Part shown: one piece after another, positions 1-8,540 of the stretch
Numbering within the stretch: the first letter of the stretch is position 1
Layout of the letters: each line of letters begins with the position of its first letter
Source: Richelia sinica FACHB-800
GTDB lineage: Bacteria; Cyanobacteriota; Cyanobacteriia; Cyanobacteriales; Nostocaceae
DNA: 64,000 nucleotides
Direction: 5' to 3'
Assembly (NCBI RefSeq): GCF_014698825.1
Contig: NZ_JACJTT010000008.1
Coordinates: 95,466-159,465 of the forward strand
Translations under genes and position numbers: made by a program
The notes under the pieces: model-generated
The model's input: the letters and a program-made list of their open reading frames with translations, nothing else
What the model was told of the DNA's origin: nothing
Database searches by the model: none

Positions 1-2
1 CG

Positions 3-437
3 GTAAAAGCTGTTAAACCCTATGTAAAAGTATCTCTTTCTCCCAATTCTCATGGCTTTGCGTATAAATATTATTTACAAGATTGGGATACTTGGGTCAA
101 GAAAGGTTTGGTGGATGAATTGATTTTGCAGGTATATCGGAATAATACAAATTCTTTCATTGGTGAATTAGAAAAACCAGCGGTGCAATCAGCGAAAAAT
201 CAAATTCCTGTGGCAATTGGCATCTCAACAGGAACCTTAGTCAAACCTGTGGATATTAACCAAATTCAAGCACAGGTGGAAATAGTACGCGATCGCAATT
301 TTTCTGGTTTCTCATTTTTCTATTGGGAAAGTCTGTGGGGTTATATCGCTCCCGAATCTCCTCAACAACGTCGTCGGGTATTCCTGGACATGTTTGCAGC
401 TAAAGCTTTTAAGCCTTTAACCCTGGAGAAATTGTAA
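3..437 (+). CDS. GH10-like (DUF187) glycoside hydrolase, C-terminal part
   Basis: The frame is open from the left window edge to the stop at 435-437, so the 5' end lies outside. The 144 visible residues include the stretch 'VKVSLSP', the segment 'DELILQVYRN' and 'GFSFFYWESLW', which resemble the end of the TIM-barrel of GHL10/DUF187 glycosyl-hydrolase-like proteins. These are usually secreted or lipoproteins proposed to act on cell-wall or extracellular polysaccharide; the substrate is not known from this sequence. The stop overlaps the next start by one base (TAATG), implying translational coupling with the membrane protein downstream. The family call rests on recognition of motifs only. Confidence 0.7.
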   Translation, partial: VKAVKPYVKVSLSPNSHGFAYKYYLQDWDTWVKKGLVDELILQVYRNNTNSFIGELEKPAVQSAKNQIPVAIGISTGTLVKPVDINQIQAQVEIVRDRNFSGFSFFYWESLWGYIAPESPQQRRRVFLDMFAAKAFKPLTLEKL

Positions 438-1024
438 TGTCTGTGGCCTCTAGTCAAGCTCAAAATCGTTACTCTGGGGTATTTTTTATATTATTGTGGA
501 TTTTCGCGACCATGGGGGGATTTTTGGTGAGTTTGCTCATCGTGGAGGTGGGAGAAGCACCAGATATGCGAATCGGGGAAGCTGCTATCGGTGGGCTAGC
601 GATCGCCCTGCCACAAAGTTGTATACTGAGAAAAACTATATCTCCTGTCAAATGGGTGCTATCTACCTTTTTCATCTGGTCACTCATTGCAGCTATTGGT
701 ATCGGTGCTTTGGGTTGGTCTGTATCAACAACTGATTTCATTCCACAAAGGATTTTCTCTGGAATTATTTCGGGAGGTATTGGTGGTTTGATGATGGGAT
801 TGGCACAATGGAGTTTAGCAATTCCTCCTTCCCTATCCTCGGCTTGGCAATGGATATTTGTGAATTCCGCAGCTTGGGCCGTGGCTTTACCCATCGGTTC
901 CACATTGGGAATATTTTTGCGTCAAATGAGTCAGTTATATTTAGGGGAAGTAATTGGTTTAGCTGTAACTTGGATAATTGTTGCCATTGTCACAGGAATT
1001 AGCGCCGAGAAAGTTTTGACTTAA
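437..1024 (+). CDS. Hypothetical multi-span membrane protein
   Basis: This 195-residue protein is hydrophobic nearly throughout, with about five membrane segments (near residues 15-37, 48-62, 70-95, 105-128 and 135-190). Several carry glycine-rich patches such as 'GGLAIALP' and 'SGGIGGLMMGLAQW'. I do not recognise a named family or any catalytic motif. The ATG overlaps the stop of the GH10-like gene, so both are probably made from one transcript and may act together at the membrane or envelope. It is clearly coding: the frame is long, and the overlapping frames in other registers show no plausible protein. Confidence 0.7.
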   Translation: MSVASSQAQNRYSGVFFILLWIFATMGGFLVSLLIVEVGEAPDMRIGEAAIGGLAIALPQSCILRKTISPVKWVLSTFFIWSLIAAIGIGALGWSVSTTDFIPQRIFSGIISGGIGGLMMGLAQWSLAIPPSLSSAWQWIFVNSAAWAVALPIGSTLGIFLRQMSQLYLGEVIGLAVTWIIVAIVTGISAEKVLT

Positions 1025-1399
1025 AATAGCTATATTGACTAAATTTAATCCCAGAGCCAACTCCCTCAATTTCTCTAATCTATTAAGATTTGTAACAAAA
1101 ATGAAAATGTACTTTAGTTTGTAACTCTGGATATGTAAGAATCTTAAAACATTATTAACAACTAACCTCTGTACCTGCCTAAAAATTAGCTTAGGTAAGA
1201 TACTTTACAAAAAGTTCCTTTGATTCAGCTTGCCTGAATGAACTGCACGTAGCTTATCTACAGAAGTAGAGAAAGAAAAAAATCACTACTAGGTAAGGGT
1301 TAAGACAACTTAGCTTTAGGCGCTAAGAAGTATTTTTAACAGTATTAATAATGAAGAGAGCGCCTATAAAAGTTATAAATATAACATAGGAACTCTTCC
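1025..1399. other. Intergenic stretch, AT-rich
   Basis: About 375 bases without a supportable gene. It must hold the 3' end of the upstream transcript and the promoter of the sensor protein that starts at 1400. A weak ribosome-binding sequence (AGGA) lies just before that start. I see no RNA gene or clear repeat. Confidence 0.5.
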
Positions 1400-3646
1400 A
1401 TGAATAGCCATTCAGTAAAATCTATCCCAGATTTGCCAAACACCGCACCGCCATTTTTTACTACAGCCATCGATGAACTGAGTAGCAGCGAGCAATTTCT
1501 TCTCAGTATGTACGATTCTGTGCAGACATCGATTTTTATTGTGGATGTATTGGACAATGGGGACTTTTGCTATTTAGCACTGAACCCCACCCATGAGCGA
1601 TGTTTGGGACTGCGTTCAGAGGAAGTACGGGGGAAAAGACCAGAGGATATTCTTTCTCCTTTAGATGCGGTGCGGGTGCGTCAGCGTTACATAGATTGTG
1701 TGCGGTTTGGGCAAACCATGTCCTATGAACAATGTCTGCATTTTCAAGGCATTAGAACATGGTGGAGTACAACTCTAACACCCTTGCGGGATCATCAAGG
1801 ACGAATTTATCAATTAATTGGCACCAGTAAAAATATTACTCATTTAAAACAAGCAGAATTAGCAGGTAGAATCCAAGCAGAACGAGAACAGTTGTTAAAG
1901 GATACTGCCAATAGTATTTGCCAAGGTGAAGAGTTAGAGGTAATTATTCAGCAGACAGTTTTAGAACTGCGGCAGATGCTAGAGTGCGATCGCCTGATGG
2001 TTTATCATTTAGTAACCCAGGAATCTGGAGAAATTATTGCTGAATCTACCCTCAAGCCAGAAATTTCTTTATGGGGACAAAAAATTAATGCTCCCTGCTT
2101 TTTAACAGAACACCAAGAACATTATAAGCAGGGTTCCATTCACGTTGTTGAAGATATTGCCGCTACGGGTTTACATCCTGGACAAAGAGATTTTTTGGCA
2201 GCGATTCAAGTTAGAGCTAACCTTGTAGTACCCATTATCCAACAACAAGATTTATGGGGATTATTAATAGCTCAGTATTGTTGGGAACCACATCAATGGC
2301 AACAAAGTGAAATTGATCTCTGCAAACAAATTGCATTGCAACTAGGAATTGCTATTCTACAATCAAAACTACAGCAACAAGTTCAACATTTGCAATCTCA
2401 GTTGGAATTGCAAACACAGGAACACCACAGGCAATTACAGCAACAACAAGAATTTCAAGCTTTATTATCCAAGATAACGGAAAAAATCCGCGATCGCTGG
2501 GATGTACAACAAATATTACATATAGTTACCCAGGAATTAGCCGAATTACTGCAAGTTGAGCGTTGCTACATCGAACTCTATGATGGTGAAAAAACTACCA
2601 CCACAGTTAGCAGCGACTATTGCCCAGATGCTGACTACCACCAAGAATCAAGCAAACAGATTCTAGACTATCCCCATATTTATCAGCAACTATTACAAAA
2701 ACAGCCTTGGCAATGTGCAGAAATCATCGCTGGGTGGAAACCTACATTAAAATTCGTCAGCCAGCTAGCCTGTCCTATTTTCGATGCACAAGGCATATTT
2801 GGCAATATTTGGCTTATCAGGACTAAAGAAGAAAAATTTGCCCCATTAGAGATTGGCTTAGTAGAGGATATAGCCAACGAATGTGCGATCGCTATTCGCC
2901 AATCCCAATTATACGCACAAACCACAGCCCAGGTCAGAGAACTAGAACAACGGGAACGCAGTAAACATGAATTTCTCAAAAACCTATCTCAAGAACTACG
3001 CACACCCCTCACTAGTATTAGCCTAGTTGCTCAAACACTGGAAGGTGTACTTACCCCCAATGGCATTATTGATTTAGACCTAGTACCCCAACTTCTACAA
3101 ATTCTCCATAACGAATGTGGGAGAGAAAATAATCTCATCAATGACTTACTCACCCTAGCATCTCTCAAAACCGAACCAGACCCCCCCACATTCATAGAAA
3201 TTGAACTATCAACATGGCTTCCTCCCATTGTTGACTCTTTTCGAGACGTAGCGAATTGCCAAAAACAAATATTGACATTCACCATTGCCGAAGATATTCC
3301 CTCTTTTCAAACAGATATTACCGATTTAGAGCGAATTATCACCGCACTCATCAGCCACGCTTGCCAATGTACCCCAGCTAACGAGTTCATTCAAATTTCT
3401 GCCAGCGGGAATGAAAAACTCATAGAAATCAAAATCACCAACTCTGGGATAGAAATTTCTCAAAGCGAATTATCCCAAATCTTTCAGCCATTTCACCACA
3501 TTACCAAAAATGACCCTTGGAAGTCCACAAACACCGGCTTAGAACTGACCTTAGTGAAAATCATGGTGCAGCGTCTAGGAGGTTTAATTCATGTAGACAA
3601 TACCGAAAATAAGCTGAATTTTACATTACAATTCCCCATTTCATAG
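1400..3646 (+). CDS. PAS-GAF-GAF histidine-kinase-like sensor with degenerate catalytic core
   Basis: The 748-residue protein has a PAS domain (about residues 35-150), a GAF domain (about 165-310), a glutamine-rich coiled coil, a second GAF (about 350-500) and a HisKA/HATPase pair (about 520-745). No membrane segment is visible, so it should be cytoplasmic. The usual phospho-acceptor motif SHELRTPL reads SQELRTPL: the His is Gln531 (codon CAA). The N-box Asn is His653, the DTGIGI motif is NSGIEI (Asp to Asn681), and GTGLGL is NTGLEL. The fold is recognisable but autophosphorylation looks impossible. It may work as a light- or ligand-sensing scaffold, or as a partner of another kinase. Start ATG 1400 has AGGA upstream. 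The domain call is secure; the function is inferred. Confidence 0.85.
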   Translation: MNSHSVKSIPDLPNTAPPFFTTAIDELSSSEQFLLSMYDSVQTSIFIVDVLDNGDFCYLALNPTHERCLGLRSEEVRGKRPEDILSPLDAVRVRQRYIDCVRFGQTMSYEQCLHFQGIRTWWSTTLTPLRDHQGRIYQLIGTSKNITHLKQAELAGRIQAEREQLLKDTANSICQGEELEVIIQQTVLELRQMLECDRLMVYHLVTQESGEIIAESTLKPEISLWGQKINAPCFLTEHQEHYKQGSIHVVEDIAATGLHPGQRDFLAAIQVRANLVVPIIQQQDLWGLLIAQYCWEPHQWQQSEIDLCKQIALQLGIAILQSKLQQQVQHLQSQLELQTQEHHRQLQQQQEFQALLSKITEKIRDRWDVQQILHIVTQELAELLQVERCYIELYDGEKTTTTVSSDYCPDADYHQESSKQILDYPHIYQQLLQKQPWQCAEIIAGWKPTLKFVSQLACPIFDAQGIFGNIWLIRTKEEKFAPLEIGLVEDIANECAIAIRQSQLYAQTTAQVRELEQRERSKHEFLKNLSQELRTPLTSISLVAQTLEGVLTPNGIIDLDLVPQLLQILHNECGRENNLINDLLTLASLKTEPDPPTFIEIELSTWLPPIVDSFRDVANCQKQILTFTIAEDIPSFQTDITDLERIITALISHACQCTPANEFIQISASGNEKLIEIKITNSGIEISQSELSQIFQPFHHITKNDPWKSTNTGLELTLVKIMVQRLGGLIHVDNTENKLNFTLQFPIS

Positions 3647-3706
3647 ATTTTTGACCTAAAAGACTAGCGCCGACAGTGAAAGTTTGCTATGATTACCTTC
3701 ATGTGT

Positions 3707-3778
3707 GGGTGACTAGCTCAACGGTAGAGCATCGGACTCTTAATCCGCTGGTTCTGAGTTCGAATCTCAGGTCACCCA
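3707..3778 (+). tRNA. tRNA-Lys (CTT)
   Basis: The 72-base gene folds as a cloverleaf: acceptor GGGTGAC pairs with GTCACCC, the D-stem GCTC pairs with GAGC, and the T-arm reads CTGAG-TTCGAAT-CTCAG. The anticodon loop CTCTTAA gives anticodon CTT, which reads the Lys codon AAG. CCA is not encoded. The anticodon stem has four good pairs (CGGA/TCCG), with a T-C mismatch in the outer position. Confidence 0.95.
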
Positions 3779-3812
3779 CTGCCTTTTAGAATTCGCCAAT
3801 CTTAAATTCAAA

Positions 3813-4394
3813 ATGTCCCTTGCACCTTGGCGAAGTCTAGTTACTAGCGCCCTGCATCGTAACCGCAGTCTTGTATATTCACGCTACGTACAACTGGCAA
3901 CGATTAGAGAGAATGGATTGCCAGCAAATCGGACTGTTGTGTTTCGTGGGTTTCTGGAAAATAGTAACCAGTTAAAGTTTATTACCGATATTCGCAGTGA
4001 AAAAGCTGAACAAATACAGCAAAAATCAGGTGCTGAGGTTTGTTGGTATTTTCCCAACACAAGAGAACAATTTCGGATTAGTGGCGAATTAATTTTAGTT
4101 AGTGCTAATTCTCATCCACATTTACAACCAGCAAGAATCAAAATGTGGCAAGAATTGAGTGATGCCGCACGGTTACAATTTGTTTGGCCTGAACCTGGTC
4201 AAGCTAGGGTGAAAGACCCGCAAGCATTTGCACCACCAGCACCAGATTCTACTCAACCTGTAGAAACTTTTTGTTTGCTTCTACTCGACCCCATACAAGT
4301 TGATCACCTAGAGTTGCGGGGTGAACCACAAAATAGATGGGTTTACCACCTTCAGCAAAACCAAGAATGGTCTACTCAAGCGATAAACCCGTAG
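3813..4394 (+). CDS. FMN-binding pyridoxamine-phosphate-oxidase-like protein
   Basis: The 193 residues have the split-barrel FMN-binding pattern of the Alr4036-type 'pyridoxamine 5'-phosphate oxidase-related' family: 'YVQLATIRENGLPANRTVVFRGF' region near residue 25, then 'FITDIRSEKAEQI' and 'VCWYFPNTREQFRISGE'. The C-terminal part 'ETFCLLLLDPIQVDHLEL' is also typical. The family is related to PdxH but is generally considered not to be the main PLP-synthesis enzyme, so the substrate is unknown. It stands alone, just after tRNA-Lys and convergent with cysE, and is likely cytoplasmic. Confidence 0.8.
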   Translation: MSLAPWRSLVTSALHRNRSLVYSRYVQLATIRENGLPANRTVVFRGFLENSNQLKFITDIRSEKAEQIQQKSGAEVCWYFPNTREQFRISGELILVSANSHPHLQPARIKMWQELSDAARLQFVWPEPGQARVKDPQAFAPPAPDSTQPVETFCLLLLDPIQVDHLELRGEPQNRWVYHLQQNQEWSTQAINP

Positions 4395-4411
4395 TTTTTG
4401 ACTTAGGATTT

Positions 4412-5179
4412 TTAGATTCCTGCACCGTCTAGAAATTCCTGTATGGCCTTATCTCGGAGGTTACACACAAGGGGAGTTGATTGTGGTAATTTTTCCTCAC
4501 TCAACATAAAGTTACCTGCCAAAACAGGTGTTTTGATTGGGGTTTGAGATTCCTTAAGGGTTTGGATTTGTTCTTCTAAGGATTCGATGCGGTCAACTAA
4601 AGCGCGAATAACTTCTGCTTCTGAGTCTGGTAAGTTGTTGTGTTCTAGGGGAGCAACCCGAACTCCTGAACGATAGATAATCCGACCGGGTACACCGACA
4701 ACTGTGCAGCTAGAGGGAACGTCTCTCAACACAACTGAACCAGCACCAATGCGGACGTTATTACCAATTTGGATATTACCTAAAACTTTCGCACCAGCAC
4801 CAACGACAACATTTTCGCCTAAAGTGGGGTGACGTTTACCACTCTCTTTACCAGTACCCCCCAAGGTGACACCTTGATAAATGAGGGCATAGTCCCCGAC
4901 AATGGCCGTTTCACCAATAACGACTCCCATTCCATGGTCAATAAATACCCCCTGACCAATTACAGCCCCTGGGTGAATTTCAATGCCAGTTAAAAACCGA
5001 GCGATGTGAGAAATCAGCCGGGGGATGAAGGGAATACCAATACTACGCAGCCAGTGGGCCAGCCGGTGGAACATTAGGGCTTGTAAGCCTGGATAACAAA
5101 ACAAGACCTCCAACCAATTCCGGGCAGCTGGGTCACGTTCAAAGATGATGCGAAAGTCGGCACGCAGTGTAGATAGCAC
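4412..5179 (-). CDS. cysE: Serine O-acetyltransferase
   Basis: CysE transfers acetyl from acetyl-CoA to L-serine, giving O-acetylserine for cysteine synthesis. The 255-residue protein has the N-terminal helical part ('[15 protein letters not shown]', '[12 protein letters not shown]') and then a left-handed beta-helix of hexapeptide repeats ('[19 protein letters not shown]', '[18 protein letters not shown]'). The motif '[18 protein letters not shown]' follows, then a C-terminal extension typical of cyanobacterial CysE. The start is GTG at 5179, giving the N-terminus MLSTLRADF seen in relatives. The sulfate-uptake genes lie 3-8 kb downstream on the same strand but in a separate unit. Confidence 0.95.
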   Translation of the reverse strand: MLSTLRADFRIIFERDPAARNWLEVLFCYPGLQALMFHRLAHWLRSIGIPFIPRLISHIARFLTGIEIHPGAVIGQGVFIDHGMGVVIGETAIVGDYALIYQGVTLGGTGKESGKRHPTLGENVVVGAGAKVLGNIQIGNNVRIGAGSVVLRDVPSSCTVVGVPGRIIYRSGVRVAPLEHNNLPDSEAEVIRALVDRIESLEEQIQTLKESQTPIKTPVLAGNFMLSEEKLPQSTPLVCNLRDKAIQEFLDGAGI

Positions 5180-5251
5180 GAGATAGTACCCTTGGAAAGC
5201 AAAACGAGCTACTCTCTCATCTTATCGTCACTGGTGTTGTAATGTTTCATC

Positions 5252-5404
5252 TTCAGGAGTTCAGGAGTTCAGAAGTTCAGAAGTTCAGAAGTTCAGGAGT
5301 TCAGGAGTTCAGGAGTTACAGAAGTTCAGAAGTTCAGGAGTTCAGGAGTTCAGGAGTTCAGAAGTTCAGAAGTTCAGAAGTTCAGGAGTTCAGGAGTTCA
5401 GGAG
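5252..5404. repeat. Octamer tandem repeat array (TTCAGGAG / TTCAGAAG)
   Basis: Nineteen near-identical units follow without a break. Eighteen are octamers of two alternating forms, TTCAGGAG and TTCAGAAG, and one at 5316-5324 is a nonamer with an extra base (TTACAGAAG). The reading frame through the array is open only because of the repeat and is not a gene. This resembles the short tandemly repeated repetitive sequences known in heterocystous cyanobacteria. The same octamers return at 53.7 kb and 61.9 kb. Confidence 0.9.
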
Positions 5405-5440
5405 TATGGCTACGCCACGCTGCGCGAACAGGAGTTACAG
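5405..5440 (-). repeat. Interspersed module (TTCGCGCAGCG... type), reverse copy
   Basis: Directly after the octamer array comes a sequence that, read on the minus strand, begins TTCGCGCAGCGTG and ends in GGCATA or a close variant. It is the same roughly 30-base module present at 53781-53810, 53851-53880, 61731-61757, 61760-61786 and 61859-61887. It lies between cysE and the tetR-type gene, just past the 3' end of the latter. Confidence 0.7.
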
Positions 5441-5451
5441 AAGTATGGCTT

Positions 5452-6036
5452 CTACCGATGGTGATTCAGCAAGGTTTCCACTAAGATTTGAGCCGTTTTC
5501 AATCGTTCTGGGTCTTTAGATTGAGCTACCCACGCAGCTAATTCATTGAGAGAACCATTGACTAAATGGGCAAAACCTTCTGCATCAATGGTATTGAGTT
5601 TTCCCTCTTGGACGACTGCTTGAATTGCCTGATAGAGCAAAGAAAATCCATACTGGTCAAACTCAACTAAGGTGTCTGCGGCTAAGACTGCTGGGGCTTC
5701 AATGTAGACTAACCGTCGCAAATCTCCTTGCTGGGCAATTTCTAAGAATGCCTGACAACCAACAACTAACTGTTCCCATGGGTCTTCTATGGGTTGAACT
5801 TTGGCGATGATGTATTGTGTCATCTCGTCGTAAGCTTCAGCTACCACAGCTTTAAAGACCCCTAGCTTATCTTTGAATTGGTGATACAAAGCTCCGCGAG
5901 TAATTCCCAAGCCGTTGATAATTTCCTCTGTTCCAGTGGCTGCATACCCTTTGGTGGCAAATAAATGACGCGATCGCTCCAAAATGGCACGACGGGTACG
6001 CAGGGTTTGTTCGGCTTTGGTGAGTTTGACGGACAT
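5452..6036 (-). CDS. TetR/AcrR-family transcriptional regulator
   Basis: The 194-residue protein has the TetR helix-turn-helix near residues 10-60 ('LERSRHLFATKGYAATGTEE', 'LGITRGALYHQFKDK') followed by a helical ligand-binding and dimerisation domain. It is divergent from the GNAT-hydrolase-SDR operon, with 120 bases between the starts. This is the usual layout for a repressor that controls both its own gene and its neighbours. Inverted repeats in the gap (6067-6126) are candidate operators. The inducer is unknown; the hydrolase and SDR suggest a small organic compound. Confidence 0.9.
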   Translation of the reverse strand: MSVKLTKAEQTLRTRRAILERSRHLFATKGYAATGTEEIINGLGITRGALYHQFKDKLGVFKAVVAEAYDEMTQYIIAKVQPIEDPWEQLVVGCQAFLEIAQQGDLRRLVYIEAPAVLAADTLVEFDQYGFSLLYQAIQAVVQEGKLNTIDAEGFAHLVNGSLNELAAWVAQSKDPERLKTAQILVETLLNHHR

Positions 6037-6066
6037 CTTAGCTAATTACAAATAAACATTCATGCA

Positions 6067-6126
6067 GTATGTATCTTGACAAGAGAAAGAATGTCTCTGT
6101 ATTTTAGATACATACAGATTGTATCT
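6067..6126. promoter_or_regulatory. Candidate TetR operator and promoter for the GNAT operon
   Basis: A perfect 10-base inverted repeat pairs GTATGTATCT (6067-6076) with AGATACATAC (6106-6115). A second, tighter palindrome AGATACA-7-TGTATCT spans 6106-6126. TTGACA (6076-6081) with TATTTT (6100-6105) at 18-base spacing would be a sigma-70-type promoter reading right, with its -35 box touching the left repeat arm. This fits repression by the divergent TetR protein; it is inferred from layout and symmetry only. Confidence 0.55.
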
Positions 6127-6156
6127 TTTCTGAATATGCACTTCCAGGAAATTGTC

Positions 6157-6831
6157 ATGCCAACTGGATTGAGTATCCGCAATGCCACGAATGCAGATAT
6201 CTCTTTTCTGGCAAGAATAGAGTATGAAGCCTCTCTACCACCGTTGAATCGCTGCTTTTGGGAAGATATGTTACATGACACAGATACGGGTGCATTGCCA
6301 TTTATTGAGGCAATGTTAAGAGTAGGTGGTGGTAACTGGGGTAATGTGGGAGATTTCTGGATTTTGGAAGATTCAGGTAAGCCAGTAGGAGCGGCAGCAG
6401 GTTATACACCTAATCATGAGGACTACTGCCCGTTACGTCTTTCCTGTTTGAAAAAGATAGCGCAAGATTTGGGATGGTCTGTAGAAACGACCATAGCCTT
6501 TAGCGATCGCTATGAGCAATATTGGGGAGGAAATTATCAACCCGTGTTTCTGACACCCCAAGCCCCTTGGATCATTGAAAATGTGGCAGTATTGCCAGAA
6601 TATCGAGGTCGAGGACTGGGAAAAACTTTACTTCAAGCCTTGTTAGCAGTGGGGCGTTCACAACAGCATTCTCATGTGGGCATCATGGTTATCAACGGCA
6701 ATGATGTTGCCCGTCACACCTATGAATCTCTGGGCTTTCAACCTTACGAAACCTTTTACGCTGCATATTTTCGCGATCGCTTTCAGATCGAATTTCCAGG
6801 GGTAACTAAATTCGGTCTTTGTTTCAATTGA
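6157..6831 (+). CDS. GNAT-family N-acetyltransferase
   Basis: I chose ATG 6157 because AGGAA lies about 10 bases upstream and the candidate promoter and operator occupy 6067-6126; a longer frame from TTG 6076 would overlap them. The 224 residues carry the acetyl-CoA binding motif 'VLPEYRGRGLGKTLLQ' (R/Q-x-x-G-x-G type) and the following 'NDVARHTYESLGF' typical of GNAT C-termini. The N-terminal part starts with the common 'LSIRNATNADISFLARI'. The substrate is unknown. It is the first gene of a three-gene unit with a hydrolase and an SDR. Confidence 0.85.
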   Translation: MPTGLSIRNATNADISFLARIEYEASLPPLNRCFWEDMLHDTDTGALPFIEAMLRVGGGNWGNVGDFWILEDSGKPVGAAAGYTPNHEDYCPLRLSCLKKIAQDLGWSVETTIAFSDRYEQYWGGNYQPVFLTPQAPWIIENVAVLPEYRGRGLGKTLLQALLAVGRSQQHSHVGIMVINGNDVARHTYESLGFQPYETFYAAYFRDRFQIEFPGVTKFGLCFN

Positions 6832-6850
6832 AATGGATTAATTCTGGTAA

Positions 6851-7717
6851 ATGTCTGATCAAAATATCACTGTTGCGGCCACCAAGCTAGTCAAAGTTAG
6901 AGGTGTGGAATATGCCATCACAGATACAGGTGGTTCCGGCCCACCAGTCATGTTGCTGCATGGCTGGCCCGACGACAAAAGCCTATGGCGATATCAGATA
7001 GGTTATCTACATACACTTGGTTTCAGGGCAATTTCTGTAGACTGGATTGGTCATGGAGAGAGTTCAGCACCAGCAGATGTAAGACGATACCATGTAACTC
7101 AACTAGGTGCTGATACCATTGCCCTACTGGATGAGTTGGAAATAGAAAGAGTACATCTCATTGCCCATGACTATGGGGCTACAGTCTCTTGGGAAACAGT
7201 AGCTAATTACCCCCATCGCTTCCTCAGTTATTGTGCAATATCTGTGGGACATGCCGTTGAGATTCTGCGAGATATGTTGATGGGAAATGTTCTACATTAT
7301 CTGTGGCTGGTTTTGCATGGTATGGATCAAGCTAGTAGATATTGGTATCTGAGTCATGGGGCCAAAAGGTTTAAAGACAAATTTGCTTCCCATCCTGATG
7401 GCAATAGAATTTTAGCCAAGCTGACTGATGGCAGTGATTCCCGGTTCTGGACGATATGGGAGCGAGCTAATCCCGCTAGCGATGTAATTTACCGCCACTT
7501 CTTAAGAGAACAACGTCATAAAAGAATAGTTGTACCGACTATGGGCATTTACAGCCGTAATGATGAATGGATGACACAAGGACAACTTTCTCGTTGTTAC
7601 CAATATGTGGACGCAACATGGCGGTATGAGTCCATTGATGGTGGCCATTGGGTGCCGTTAGAGCGACCAGAGGAAATAAATCAGATACTTGGCTCATGGC
7701 TAGCAAGGGTAGGGTAA
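6851..7717 (+). CDS. Alpha/beta hydrolase, epoxide-hydrolase-like
   Basis: The 288-residue alpha/beta hydrolase has the oxyanion motif 'MLLHGWPDD' and a nucleophile elbow 'IAHDYGATVSW'. The nucleophile is Asp, as in epoxide hydrolases and haloalkane dehalogenases, rather than Ser. The catalytic His lies in 'GGHWVPLERPEE' near the C-terminus. No signal peptide is seen, so it should be cytoplasmic. It starts 19 bases after the GNAT stop and is probably co-transcribed with it and with the SDR downstream, under the divergent TetR regulator. The exact substrate cannot be told. Confidence 0.85.
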   Translation: MSDQNITVAATKLVKVRGVEYAITDTGGSGPPVMLLHGWPDDKSLWRYQIGYLHTLGFRAISVDWIGHGESSAPADVRRYHVTQLGADTIALLDELEIERVHLIAHDYGATVSWETVANYPHRFLSYCAISVGHAVEILRDMLMGNVLHYLWLVLHGMDQASRYWYLSHGAKRFKDKFASHPDGNRILAKLTDGSDSRFWTIWERANPASDVIYRHFLREQRHKRIVVPTMGIYSRNDEWMTQGQLSRCYQYVDATWRYESIDGGHWVPLERPEEINQILGSWLARVG

Positions 7718-7775
7718 AGCAATGATTATCTACTGCATCAAATTCCAATTTTGCGGCAATTAAACAGGTGAAAAT

Positions 7776-8474
7776 ATGATGTCTTTGGGGACAATTCTTG
7801 TAGCTGGTGCTAGTCGGGGAATTGGGCTGGCTGTAGCTGAACATTTAGCATCCAAATCCCAACGTTTGGTAACTGTTTCTCGGACAGCTGCACCTTGGGG
7901 TGAATGGGTTCAGGCAGATTTATCGGTATTAGCGGGTGTGGAAAAGGTCGCCCATGCCATTGGCAGTGATCGCTTGGATGCCTTGTTATATATGGGCGGA
8001 ACATGGGAGAATCACGCCTTTACCAGTCACTACAGCTTTGAAAATTGCTCTGATGCAGACATCACCAGAGTGATCACCGTAAATTTATTAGCTCCCATTC
8101 GTTTGGTTAAAGCCTTGTTACCTGCTCTAAGACGGTCAGATAATCCGAAAATTATTTTTATGGGTTCACTTTCCGGTCGTGATAACTTTTCGGGAAGAGA
8201 AGTGGCCAACAGTGCTTCTAAATTTGGATTGCGGGGTGTGGTGCATTCATTAAGGGAGGAATTGCGATCGCAGCAAATCGGTGTAACAGTGATTAATCCT
8301 GGTAATGTTGGTACGCCAGAAGTTCTAGCTGATTTGGCAGCCCATAATCTTTTGGGTGGTGAAGCAATTCCTTTAACAGACCTGTTAATGATTATTGATT
8401 GTATTTTGTCATTATCGCGTGCAACTTGTATCAAGGAAATTGATTTGCCTGCAATGTTAGGTGAAGGAGCTTGA
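7776..8474 (+). CDS. SDR-family protein lacking the catalytic Tyr
   Basis: The 232-residue Rossmann-fold protein has the nucleotide motif 'AGASRGIG' near residue 10 and Ser131 in 'MGSLSG'. The active-site YxxxK motif reads N-S-A-S-K, so the catalytic Tyr is Asn145 (codon AAC) while Lys149 stays. Classical SDR oxidoreductases need the Tyr, so this may be an inactive or re-purposed member, a different chemistry, or a recent mutation (TAC to AAC is one base). It is the third gene of the TetR-linked unit; the 58-base gap to the hydrolase has no terminator. Confidence 0.85.
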   Translation: MMSLGTILVAGASRGIGLAVAEHLASKSQRLVTVSRTAAPWGEWVQADLSVLAGVEKVAHAIGSDRLDALLYMGGTWENHAFTSHYSFENCSDADITRVITVNLLAPIRLVKALLPALRRSDNPKIIFMGSLSGRDNFSGREVANSASKFGLRGVVHSLREELRSQQIGVTVINPGNVGTPEVLADLAAHNLLGGEAIPLTDLLMIIDCILSLSRATCIKEIDLPAMLGEGA

Positions 8475-8540
8475 ACAGTGAAATTCTTGTGGGGGGCAAC
8501 AAAGCCCACCCTAAATTAAGCAATTTAAAAGCCCATGAGC

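Noticed and set aside
5252..5404. Regular repeats considered as a CRISPR array.
   Set aside because: Units are 8 bases long and contiguous; there are no unique spacers and no cas genes.
5242..5484. Open frame of 80 codons through the octamer array.
   Set aside because: It is an artefact of an octamer period without stops; the protein would be a repeating EFRSSEVQ-like string with no family and no RBS.
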